DNA of 27,531 nt, taken from contig CAKTQE010000025.1 in assembly GCA_934593275.1 (NCBI GenBank), positions 1 to 27,531 of the forward strand, given 5' to 3'. The DNA comes from an uncultured Oscillospiraceae bacterium (lineage in GTDB: Bacteria; Bacillota; Clostridia; Oscillospirales; Oscillospiraceae). Of this stretch, positions 1 to 6,629 are shown in pieces; the stretch's first letter is position 1, and every line of letters begins with the position of its first letter. The translations under genes were made by a program, and so were the position numbers. Under the pieces are notes generated by a model. It ran no database searches. It was not told the origin of the DNA and saw only the letters and a list, made by a program, of their open reading frames with translations.

Positions 1-54
1 ATGATGGTGTAAACCATGTGATTGCACAATGTGTAAACCATGTGAGTCTTGACA
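1..54. mobile_element. Probable terminal end of an insertion element (left edge)
   Basis: Two copies of GTGTAAACCATGTGA lie at 7-21 and 31-45 (24-nt period), followed by TCTTGACA at 47-54. Read inward on the minus strand, the end begins TGTCAAGA and contains ACATGGTTTACAC repeats. The right edge (27471-27531) has an inverted relative of this sequence. Multiple short repeats next to a TG...CA end are known for IS21-like and some other elements. No transposase is in the window, so the family is not determined. Confidence 0.45.
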
Positions 55-155
55 AGATTGCCGCCGCTACAGTGGGGGTACCATGTTTTGGGTTGTACCA
101 TTCACCCCCACAGATTATACATCCAACGTGGCGGGCGGCAGGTTGCCGCCCCTAC
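55..155. repeat. 101-bp intergenic repeat, copy 1
   Basis: The unit runs from AGATTGCCGCCGCTACAG to GGCAGGTTGCCGCCCCTAC. It recurs at 552-652 in the same orientation with one difference (A versus G in the CAGRTTATAC segment). Its two ends are GC-rich inverted segments, so it can fold on itself. Apparent reading frames through it look non-coding. Confidence 0.85.
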
Positions 156-231
156 ATCAAAATTGTTATAGATACCGTATATTTAACGCATCTAGTGCCG
201 GTTTTGCGTTCTAAAAATGTCAAAAACGTGG

Positions 232-420
232 TACATTATCGTAGGGGCGGCAATCTGCCGCCCGCCACGTGGCAAATATAACCTGTGGGGGTGAATGGTA
301 TCACCCCATATACGGTACAATGTAGCGGCGTTGACCCAACGCCATCCAGCCCCGCCAGGGGCTGGCACCGTTGCAAATTACAACCTGTTTCGTTGAACGG
401 TATCACGCAATACAACGAAA
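232..420. repeat. Composite intergenic repeat related to the one at 22.6 kb
   Basis: It begins near GTAGGGGCGGCAATCTGCC (241), an inverted relative of the 101-bp unit, and continues through CTGTGGGGGTGAATGGTA, ATGTAGCGGCGTTGACCC, a CCAGCCCC/GGGGCTGG hairpin and CCTGTTTCGTTGAACGG. The same series of blocks in the same order is found at about 22608-22744 with scattered substitutions. No gene is supported here. Confidence 0.7.
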
Positions 421-551
421 AACGTTTTTCCATTTATCGTTACAAATACAAACGTACCACGACTCCGGCCTTGCGGCCGGGTGGTGGTGCTCCGCGCAGC
501 GAATCAAAAATTATTGATTGCCGGGGGCAATCACACCATAATTCCATCGGC

Positions 552-652
552 AGATTGCCGCCGCTACAGTGGGGGTACCATGTTTTGGGTTGTACCATTC
601 ACCCCCACAGGTTATACATCCAACGTGGCGGGCGGCAGGTTGCCGCCCCTAC
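552..652. repeat. 101-bp intergenic repeat, copy 2
   Basis: This is the second, nearly identical copy of the unit at 55-155. The stretch between the copies (421-551) holds only a small GGCC-rich hairpin and AT-rich sequence, and I see no gene in it. Confidence 0.85.
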
Positions 653-673
653 TTTTTTGCGCCCTGATGACGC

Positions 674-702
674 AAAAAAGCACCCTTTCGGGTGCTTTTT
701 TT
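674..702 (-). terminator. Rho-independent terminator of the DUF1538/PII operon
   Basis: AAAAAAGCACCC (674-685) and GGGTGCTTTTTT (690-701) form a 12-bp stem with a 4-nt loop, immediately after the second PII gene. A/T runs on both sides make it potentially bidirectional. Confidence 0.85.
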
Positions 703-707
703 GGAAA

Positions 708-1043
708 TTATTCCTTTTTTTCCGGTTCCGGTACAGCCAGGCCCGCCACGTTGGAGACGGGGAGGGAGAACGCGATGCCTTTGGCTTTTTTGGCCATGCC
801 CATTTCTTTGTAGATGGCGTTCAGCACCCGGTCCCGGATGGTTTTTTCCACCACCATCATGAGGATTTCCTTGTCCGCATGGACGGTGATGCCGAAAAAG
901 TGGGCGGCGTCCTCTTTGACCACCCCTCGGGCGTTTAGTATGGTGCCGCCCCGGACGCCGTTTTCCCGGGCGACGTCCATGACGTCCTCGGCAAAGCCTG
1001 CGTTGACGATTGCAAAAATGACCTCGTGATTTTCCGTTTTCAT
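708..1043 (-). CDS. PII-like signalling protein, second paralogue
   Basis: A 111-residue protein of PII-like size and pattern, with GGTILNARG (about residues 32-40) and a late GIAFSLPV strand. PII trimers sense cell metabolites and control transporters or enzymes by docking on them. I see no clear canonical T-loop Tyr-51 uridylylation site. A longer GTG start (1073) is possible, but the ATG at 1043 is preceded by GGGAGG at good spacing. It starts one base after the stop of the first PII gene and is last in the operon before a terminator. It is related to the neighbouring PII protein (shared GGTI/RGGKG and G-I-[AC]-F-x-[LV]-P elements), which suggests duplication. The likely target is the co-encoded DUF1538 membrane protein. 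The family call is firm; ligand and partner are inference. Confidence 0.8.
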   Translation of the reverse strand: MKTENHEVIFAIVNAGFAEDVMDVARENGVRGGTILNARGVVKEDAAHFFGITVHADKEILMMVVEKTIRDRVLNAIYKEMGMAKKAKGIAFSLPVSNVAGLAVPEPEKKE

Positions 1044-1044
1044 C

Positions 1045-1413
1045 TTATCCCTCCCTGCCCATGCGGTTGTCACTTAAAAACTGATACAGATTGACCCCGA
1101 TCACGCTGGATAGGGGTACGGCAAAGCAAATGCCCTTGCCGCCCCGGACCGAGTGAAATTTGTCTTCCAGGCAATTCATGATTTCCTCCACCAGGTCCTC
1201 CCGGACCACGCTGAGGATCACCGCCTTGTGGGGTTCCAGACCCAGCAGCTCCAAAAGCTGGGAGTTGGCCGTCCCCTGACCGTTGGTCACCATCTGAAAA
1301 TTTACATTGTACTGCCCCAGTACATCCAGGTAAAACTCGCCCTTGGGCCGGTCTACCACGGTGATCAGGAGCTTTAATTTTTTGATTGCGGAATCCTTTA
1401 CCGTATTGTTCAT
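1045..1413 (-). CDS. PII-like signalling protein, first paralogue
   Basis: A 122-residue protein with a PII-like layout: a first strand (KLKLLITVVD), a helix, a central segment where PII proteins carry the T-loop, then RGGKGICFAVPLSSVIG near the end. The middle segment (VTNGQGTANSQLLELLGL) does not match a canonical GlnB/GlnK T-loop, so classical uridylylation is unlikely. It lies 11 nt after the DUF1538 gene and one base before a second PII paralogue, so translation is probably coupled. Pairs of PII proteins next to DUF1538 transporters suggest a heteromeric or two-signal regulator of ion transport; that role is inferred. Confidence 0.8.
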   Translation of the reverse strand: MNNTVKDSAIKKLKLLITVVDRPKGEFYLDVLGQYNVNFQMVTNGQGTANSQLLELLGLEPHKAVILSVVREDLVEEIMNCLEDKFHSVRGGKGICFAVPLSSVIGVNLYQFLSDNRMGREG

Positions 1414-1424
1414 AGGCGGCTCCT

Positions 1425-2948
1425 TTACATAAAGTTGATGATCTGCTGATCGTCCGCGTCCAATATCCGCTTCATGGCCCGCCGCTCGTTGACCCGCTCG
1501 GCAACGATGCCCCGGAAACCAAGAAGCTGAATGGCGATCAAGGGTGTCATGGCCACCATGGCCACCACGCCGAAGCCGTCCCGCAGCACCGCCTCGCTCC
1601 CCTGGAGACTGACACAGGCTCCCACCGCCAGGGGCAGGATGAAGCCGGAAGTCATGGGGCCGCTGGCCACACCGCCGGAGTCAAAGGCAATGGCCGTATA
1701 CACCGGCGGCACAAAGAGGGACAGTGACAATGACAGAAAATAGCCTGGAATCAGATAATACACCAGGGAAAAATCATAGACAATGCGCACCATGCTCAGG
1801 GCAATGGAGGCTCCCACACCCAGACACAGGGCCACCATCATGGATTTTCTGCCCACCAGTCCCCCGGTCACTTCTTCTACCTGGGTATTGAGGACATGGA
1901 CTGCCGGTTCTGCCAGCACTGTCAAGACCCCGGCCCCAAAGCCGAAGCAGACCAATATGGCCGGATGGGCCTGGGCAAGGCTGCTGCCCATTTTGTAGCC
2001 CAGGGGCATAAAGCCCACGTTGACCCCGGTGAGAAACAGCACCAGGCCGAGATACGTAAACACCACGCCTACGGCAATGCGGTTCAGCTGCTTCCGGGAA
2101 AGCTTCAAAAACAGCACCTGGCACACGCCGAAGAACACCACGATCATCCCCAGGGCCAGCCCCACCTCCCGGCAGGTATGGAGCAGGGAGTGGCCAAAGG
2201 CCCCCAGAATATCCTGGCTCATGGCAAAATCCGGCACGTCATATATCAGCTCTTTCCGGGACAGGATGCCTAAGATCAGCACCGCCAGCACCGGGCCGAT
2301 GGAGCAAAGGGCCACCAGGCCGAAGCTGTTTTCCTTGCTCCGCCGGTCCCCCAGAACATGGGAAACACCCACGCCCAGGGCCATGAGGAACGGCACCGTA
2401 ATAGGCCCCGTGGTCACGCCGCCGGAATCAAAGGCCACCGGCAGCATAGACAGCTTCCCGCCCACGGCCAGAAGCAACGACAGGGCAAACAGCAGCATAT
2501 AAAACAGCATTAAAATCTGGGACAGGGACTTCTGGAACACGATTTTGAGGATGGCCACCAGCAGAAACACGCCCACGCCCACACCCACGGTATAGGTCAG
2601 CACCATGCCGTTGATCACGGACTCCACCTGGCCCGCCAGAACCTGCAAGTCCGGCTCGGCAATGGTGATCAGCACCCCCAGCACAAAGCAGACCCCCAGC
2701 AGCAGCCCCAGGCGTTTCTGTTTGGAAAGGCCGGAGCCTACATGGGAACCCATGGGGGTCATGGCCAGGTCCGCGCCCATGCTGAACAGGCCAATGCCCA
2801 AAATCAGCAGGATTGCCCCAATGGTAAAGGTGATCAATTCTATTCGTGTCAGGTTCAGCAGCGGCGTGGCCGCCAGCAGATAGACCATGGCCGTAACGGG
2901 CAGCACGGACATGAGGGCCTCTTTGATTTTCGCTTGCAGTTCTTTCAA
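1425..2948 (-). CDS. DUF1538 family membrane transporter, two-repeat fusion
   Basis: A 507-residue, very hydrophobic polytopic membrane protein with a clear internal duplication. FDSGGVTTGP (173-182) in the first half matches FDSGGVASGP (422-431) in the second, and IAEPD-LQVL (about 97-104) matches LAEPAVHVL (about 345-353). Each half is therefore a DUF1538 domain. Elsewhere DUF1538 proteins can be encoded as two adjacent genes, and such a pair has been reported (from memory: UmpAB of Halomonas) as a two-component Na+(K+)/H+ antiporter. This protein would be the fused single-chain form. The start is TTG at 2946-2948, with AGGAGG nine bases upstream. It is the first gene of an operon with two PII-like genes, so cation or pH homeostasis under PII control is a reasonable inference. 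The substrate is not shown by the sequence. Confidence 0.85.
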   Translation of the reverse strand: MKELQAKIKEALMSVLPVTAMVYLLAATPLLNLTRIELITFTIGAILLILGIGLFSMGADLAMTPMGSHVGSGLSKQKRLGLLLGVCFVLGVLITIAEPDLQVLAGQVESVINGMVLTYTVGVGVGVFLLVAILKIVFQKSLSQILMLFYMLLFALSLLLAVGGKLSMLPVAFDSGGVTTGPITVPFLMALGVGVSHVLGDRRSKENSFGLVALCSIGPVLAVLILGILSRKELIYDVPDFAMSQDILGAFGHSLLHTCREVGLALGMIVVFFGVCQVLFLKLSRKQLNRIAVGVVFTYLGLVLFLTGVNVGFMPLGYKMGSSLAQAHPAILVCFGFGAGVLTVLAEPAVHVLNTQVEEVTGGLVGRKSMMVALCLGVGASIALSMVRIVYDFSLVYYLIPGYFLSLSLSLFVPPVYTAIAFDSGGVASGPMTSGFILPLAVGACVSLQGSEAVLRDGFGVVAMVAMTPLIAIQLLGFRGIVAERVNERRAMKRILDADDQQIINFM

Positions 2949-2967
2949 GGGGGCGTTCCTCCTTTTG

Positions 2968-2986
2968 GGTTTCGGTGTTCGAAACC
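2968..2986 (-). promoter_or_regulatory. Inverted repeat in the DUF1538 leader
   Basis: GGTTTCG (2968-2974) and CGAAACC (2980-2986) flank a 5-nt spacer between the predicted -10 and the SD. It could be an operator or a small mRNA hairpin. Confidence 0.35.
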
Positions 2987-3008
2987 GCCGAATGTTTGTT
3001 ACCTACAA

Positions 3009-3037
3009 ATTATACCAAAAAAGTAGGTTCTTGCCAA
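3009..3037 (-). promoter_or_regulatory. Sigma-A type promoter of the DUF1538/PII operon
   Basis: On the minus strand, TTGGCA (3032-3037) and TATAAT (3009-3014) are separated by exactly 17 nt, about 60 nt upstream of the TTG start. Confidence 0.8.
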
Positions 3038-3132
3038 CCCGTTAAAACGCAACTTTTTGTAAACAAATCTCCGACAAATTCCGGATTTTGACTGATTTTC
3101 CCCAGAAGGCGGTGAAATTCATCCGCACACGC

Positions 3133-3163
3133 AAAAAATCACCCATCGCAAGGACGGGTGATT
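3133..3163 (-). terminator. Terminator after the glycosyltransferase pair
   Basis: On the minus strand, AATCACCCGTCC pairs imperfectly with GATGGGTGATT around a 4-nt loop and is followed by a T run. It starts right after the TAG stop of the upstream gene. Confidence 0.75.
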
Positions 3164-3168
3164 CTTTC

Positions 3169-4803
3169 CTATATGCCCAAATAGCGGTAAAATCGGATCA
3201 AATCGGTCCACAACCCCTGAATGGGGTGTATTTTTACCGCCAGATTCACCGCCAGCACCAGGGCCAGCAAGACCCCATAGCGGCGCGCCAGGGTTTTTCC
3301 CCCGGTCTTTGCCGCCGTGATGACGGACCAATAGCCCTGGACCGCCAGGGGGATCAGCAGCACAAAGTAGGGCAGGGTATACTGTCCCTTGGCTTCCCAG
3401 AAGGTATGGAACACAAAACCGCCTACAAAAACCGTCATCAGCAGAAGCATTTCCGGTGAAAGCTCCTCTTTTCCGGAGAAAATCAGCAGTGCCGCTCCAA
3501 AGAGGAGCCAGATGTGCAGATAGTTGAGGAGTCTGCTCATATGCCAGGAGCCTATAGGTGCGCTGACCGCCCGAAGCTGCTCCGGAATATCGTAGTCCGA
3601 TTTCATCTGCTGCAAAATCCAGTGGCCCTCAAACAGGGGGTCGCACCACTGAGAGGCGGTCTTTTTTACCAGCATCTGCGCCGTATATTTGGGGTTTTTC
3701 ACCAGATATTCCAGCCGTTCTTTTAAATCCTGCCGCACCCGCTCTTTCTGACGCTGTGCGTCCAGTTCCGCGTCATCCAGTGTACTCCAAACATAACCGT
3801 CATACCGGCCCGGGGTCTGGTTTCCGTCATCATGGAGTCCCATAACCACCCAGGCCAGGGTGGTGCTGCCCTGGGAAAAGTCCTGGCCCGTGATTTGCTC
3901 CATGCAGGCTATGGGAAGTTTCGCCCCCAGCACAAAGGCCAGCAGCAGCACCGCCAGCGCCGGCCACCGCTTCCATGCCTTTTTTGTCAGCAGATATACC
4001 GCGGCATAAATCCCCAGGCCCAGGGCGAAAATCTGATAGTTGGATTTAAACACCAGTGCCAGAAGCAGAAATACCCCGGCAAGAATTCCATGAATGGCTG
4101 TTCCTTTGTGGCAGTAATCAACGGTCTCCACCGCCGCCAGCAGGGCCATGGCCAGCCCCAGCAAAGTGCCGTACAAAAAGGACGTGTAAAACAGCAGAGG
4201 AAGAAACAAAAGCCCCAGCAGGGTGGGAACCACTGTCCCCCTCCCCAACCGGCGGGACAATTCCCCCAGTGTCCACAAAATCACCAGGTAGGCCCCTACA
4301 TTCAGCATCTGAAAGGCCACATAATTGCCGTCTCCCCAGAGGTAGCTCAGGCCGCAGAGGAACAGAACCATGCCGGACTGGTGGGGATACCGGGCCATAT
4401 AGGTTCCGGCTCCAAAGGCACTATACTCTTTCTTTCGAAGATGCTCCGCAAATTGCAAAATGGAAAGCTGATCCGCCCGGGGAATATAGCGGGTATTCAG
4501 AACCCACACCACCCCCAGAATTCCCGCCAGAGCCAGCAAAGCGAAGCGCAGGGCCGGGAGACTTTTCCGCTGAAAGCGGCCCTTTTTTGCCGCCAGACCT
4601 ATTCCCACCGCCGCCAGGAAGCTGCCCACCAGCAGCAGGGTCTGGCTTGTGGAAGCATCCGCGCAGAGGTAGACATACTCTGAGGTCTCCATATAGCAAA
4701 TGCAAACCAGTGACAGCAGCAGCAAACCCACCACGGCGCAGAAAAAGCACAGGCGCAATATAAAGCCGTAGGCCTTACAAACTTTTTGAGATACCTTTTC
4801 CAT
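3169..4803 (-). CDS. Polytopic GT-C type glycosyltransferase (GT39/ArnT-like)
   Basis: A 544-residue membrane protein with about a dozen hydrophobic segments. After the early helices it has an acidic extracytoplasmic loop (YIPRADQLSI, about 106-115), then ARYPHQSG (137-144), then many transmembrane helices, and a large soluble segment (about 330-430). GT-C enzymes transfer a sugar from a polyprenyl-phosphate donor on the outer face of the membrane, with an acidic residue in the first loop acting in catalysis; Asp-111 is the candidate. The start ATG lies 13 nt after the stop of the upstream glycosyltransferase, with only a weak SD (AGGTAGGT). The two genes share a promoter and a terminator. 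Acceptor and sugar are unknown; cell-wall polymer or lipid glycosylation is plausible. Confidence 0.7.
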   Translation of the reverse strand: MEKVSQKVCKAYGFILRLCFFCAVVGLLLLSLVCICYMETSEYVYLCADASTSQTLLLVGSFLAAVGIGLAAKKGRFQRKSLPALRFALLALAGILGVVWVLNTRYIPRADQLSILQFAEHLRKKEYSAFGAGTYMARYPHQSGMVLFLCGLSYLWGDGNYVAFQMLNVGAYLVILWTLGELSRRLGRGTVVPTLLGLLFLPLLFYTSFLYGTLLGLAMALLAAVETVDYCHKGTAIHGILAGVFLLLALVFKSNYQIFALGLGIYAAVYLLTKKAWKRWPALAVLLLAFVLGAKLPIACMEQITGQDFSQGSTTLAWVVMGLHDDGNQTPGRYDGYVWSTLDDAELDAQRQKERVRQDLKERLEYLVKNPKYTAQMLVKKTASQWCDPLFEGHWILQQMKSDYDIPEQLRAVSAPIGSWHMSRLLNYLHIWLLFGAALLIFSGKEELSPEMLLLMTVFVGGFVFHTFWEAKGQYTLPYFVLLIPLAVQGYWSVITAAKTGGKTLARRYGVLLALVLAVNLAVKIHPIQGLWTDLIRFYRYLGI

Positions 4804-4816
4804 GACCTACCTGCCT

Positions 4817-6442
4817 TTACTGTAGCTTATAAACCGTAATAGGGCTGCCGCTGCATGTGACCTTGGCGGTCAGATAGCCCAGGCAGTCCAGAATGTTTGG
4901 CAATATCCACTTGCTGCTGCTTCGGTTTCCGTCAGGGCCACGGGTGTATACCACCGGGTAACGCTGGGCAATGGCGGCGTAAATGGCGTTCTTCTGGGCG
5001 TAGCGTTCCGGTTCCGCCGCGTAGCGTCCGGAAAAGCTGTCACTCATCACGAAATAGGTCTTGTCCGCGTATTCCGGAGTCACAGTGATCTCCCCGTCTG
5101 TAAGACAAAACGCATCGGTCTTGTCCGTATAGCCCGCCGGGTCAAAGGGGGTATAGCCCTCGTAAATGGAGTTTTCCGCCGTAATGCCCAGGGCTTCAAA
5201 ATCCCGCAGGGCCAGTTGGCGGCTATCCGGCACCGTCAGGTGCTTGGTATCCGACAGACCGAACACAAAGGAATTGAGCAGCACCCCGCCGGTAAACACC
5301 AGCACCACCGCCGATACTGCTTTCCCGCCTTTGGGCATGGCTCTGGCTCTTCTGTAAAGGTCTCCCAGGCCGATGCCGATCAGCAGCATGAAAAAGGGAT
5401 ACACAGGAATGCCCCAACGGGACCAATGGAGCTTTAGTACGCTCATGCAGCCCCAGTAAATCGCCCCGGTCAGCAGACACATGCGTCCCTCGTCTTTCAT
5501 CCGCAGCACGCAGGCCAGGCCCCACAGCAGCAGCACCCAGGTCTCCGTTCCAAAGGCATTGAGGAAATCCGTCAGATAAAACCGGATATTTCCGGTGAAA
5601 GGCAGGCCGTCCGCCCCCAGATGTTCCGGCCTTGCCTCCCGCAGAACGTTGGAAATCACTGCCTGATAGTCCAAGAACAGATTGGGGGCAATGAGGAAAA
5701 TGGCGCAGACCACCAGCAGTACGCTAAAGGCTCCCAGACGAAGAATGTCCACAGGCTTTTTGTTCCGCAGGCTGCGATATACCACCGCCAGAGCCAGGGG
5801 CAGACACAAAATGGCCCCGTTGTACTTGATGGTCACGCAAATGCCGATGATCAACGCCCCAAAATAGATATACTTGTCCTTTCCGTATACCAGATACCGG
5901 CGCAGCATCCAGGTAAACAGCACCACAAAGAAGCAAAGCACCACATCCGGGTTGGCAAGGGTGGAATAGCGAATAAAAATCGGCAGGAAGCCCACACCGC
6001 AGCCCACACAAGCTCCCGCCATGCGCCCCAGGCATTTGGACTGTTTTTCCAGAAGCTCCTGGGCAAACAGCATTGTCAGCGGGATCAGGGCCGTCCCAAA
6101 AAGGGCCGAAAAGAATCTGGCCACCAGGTAAAAGCTGTGGGCATGGGTCTCAAAGGCCACATAGGCCGGCTGGTGGTAATAAAGTCTTGAAAAGACGGCA
6201 AAGAGGATGGCATCACATTTGATTTCAAAATGGTCCGGGCGGTCAAAGGACTGGGCCATCCAGGAGTGTCTGGACAGCATTTCCATAGCATAGTCCACGG
6301 TTGCGGGTTCATCGGGGTGCAGCAGCAGGGGCATTCCCCAGAAGCAGCCCAACAACCGCATCAGAAACCCGGCCACCGTCAGGGCGATCAGGAAATACCA
6401 GTACCGCCTTTTGCTCTTTTTTTCAAGTGTTTCAGCTTCCAT
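4817..6442 (-). CDS. GT-C type dolichyl-phosphate-mannose-like glycosyltransferase
   Basis: A 541-residue polytopic membrane protein. After the first transmembrane helix comes LHPDEPATVDYA (about 41-52), the acidic loop typical of PMT/ArnT-like GT-C enzymes, with Asp-44 and Glu-45 as candidate catalytic residues. About ten further hydrophobic helices follow, then a C-terminal soluble domain (about 405-541). The frame opens eight codons earlier (6466), but AAAGGAG lies 11 nt upstream of the ATG at 6442 and nothing comparable precedes the earlier one. It is the first gene of a two-gene unit with a second GT-C protein, so the two may act on the same polyprenyl-linked pathway. Donor and acceptor cannot be read from the sequence. 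Confidence 0.75.
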   Translation of the reverse strand: MEAETLEKKSKRRYWYFLIALTVAGFLMRLLGCFWGMPLLLHPDEPATVDYAMEMLSRHSWMAQSFDRPDHFEIKCDAILFAVFSRLYYHQPAYVAFETHAHSFYLVARFFSALFGTALIPLTMLFAQELLEKQSKCLGRMAGACVGCGVGFLPIFIRYSTLANPDVVLCFFVVLFTWMLRRYLVYGKDKYIYFGALIIGICVTIKYNGAILCLPLALAVVYRSLRNKKPVDILRLGAFSVLLVVCAIFLIAPNLFLDYQAVISNVLREARPEHLGADGLPFTGNIRFYLTDFLNAFGTETWVLLLWGLACVLRMKDEGRMCLLTGAIYWGCMSVLKLHWSRWGIPVYPFFMLLIGIGLGDLYRRARAMPKGGKAVSAVVLVFTGGVLLNSFVFGLSDTKHLTVPDSRQLALRDFEALGITAENSIYEGYTPFDPAGYTDKTDAFCLTDGEITVTPEYADKTYFVMSDSFSGRYAAEPERYAQKNAIYAAIAQRYPVVYTRGPDGNRSSSKWILPNILDCLGYLTAKVTCSGSPITVYKLQ

Positions 6443-6516
6443 TGCTATCTCTGCTCCTTTTATCATCCGCTGCCCAGGTGGGCGGCCAATTTTTGCGTTT
6501 CAAAGCTATTTTTCTT

Positions 6517-6545
6517 ATTGTAACGCCTGGGCTATTGTTTTGCAA
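6517..6545 (-). promoter_or_regulatory. Predicted promoter of the glycosyltransferase pair
   Basis: On the minus strand, TTGCAA (6540-6545) and TACAAT (6517-6522) are separated by 17 nt, about 75 nt upstream of the start codon. Confidence 0.6.
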
Positions 6546-6573
6546 GCACCAATCCGGCCACTCCCCCGACTTT

Positions 6574-6612
6574 AAAAATCCCGCACCGGGTCTCCTAAAG
6601 ACACGGTGCGGG
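6574..6612 (-). terminator. Terminator of ileS
   Basis: CCCGCACCG (6580-6588) and CGGTGCGGG (6604-6612) form a 9-bp GC-rich stem. On the minus strand it is followed by ATTTTT. It lies 18 nt after the ileS stop codon. Confidence 0.8.
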
Positions 6613-6629
6613 GAAATTGGGTTTTGGTT

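Noticed and set aside
7..45. Direct repeats at the left edge considered as a CRISPR fragment
   Set aside because: Only two short units with a 9-nt gap, no spacer-length intervals, and a matching inverted end at the right edge that points to an insertion element.
18..938. Several 65-217 codon frames in the left intergenic region
   Set aside because: They translate the duplicated repeats and run into the PII gene; no credible SD or family motif.
1044..1073. GTG start giving ten extra residues on the second PII protein
   Set aside because: The internal ATG has a strong SD and avoids overlap with the preceding PII gene.
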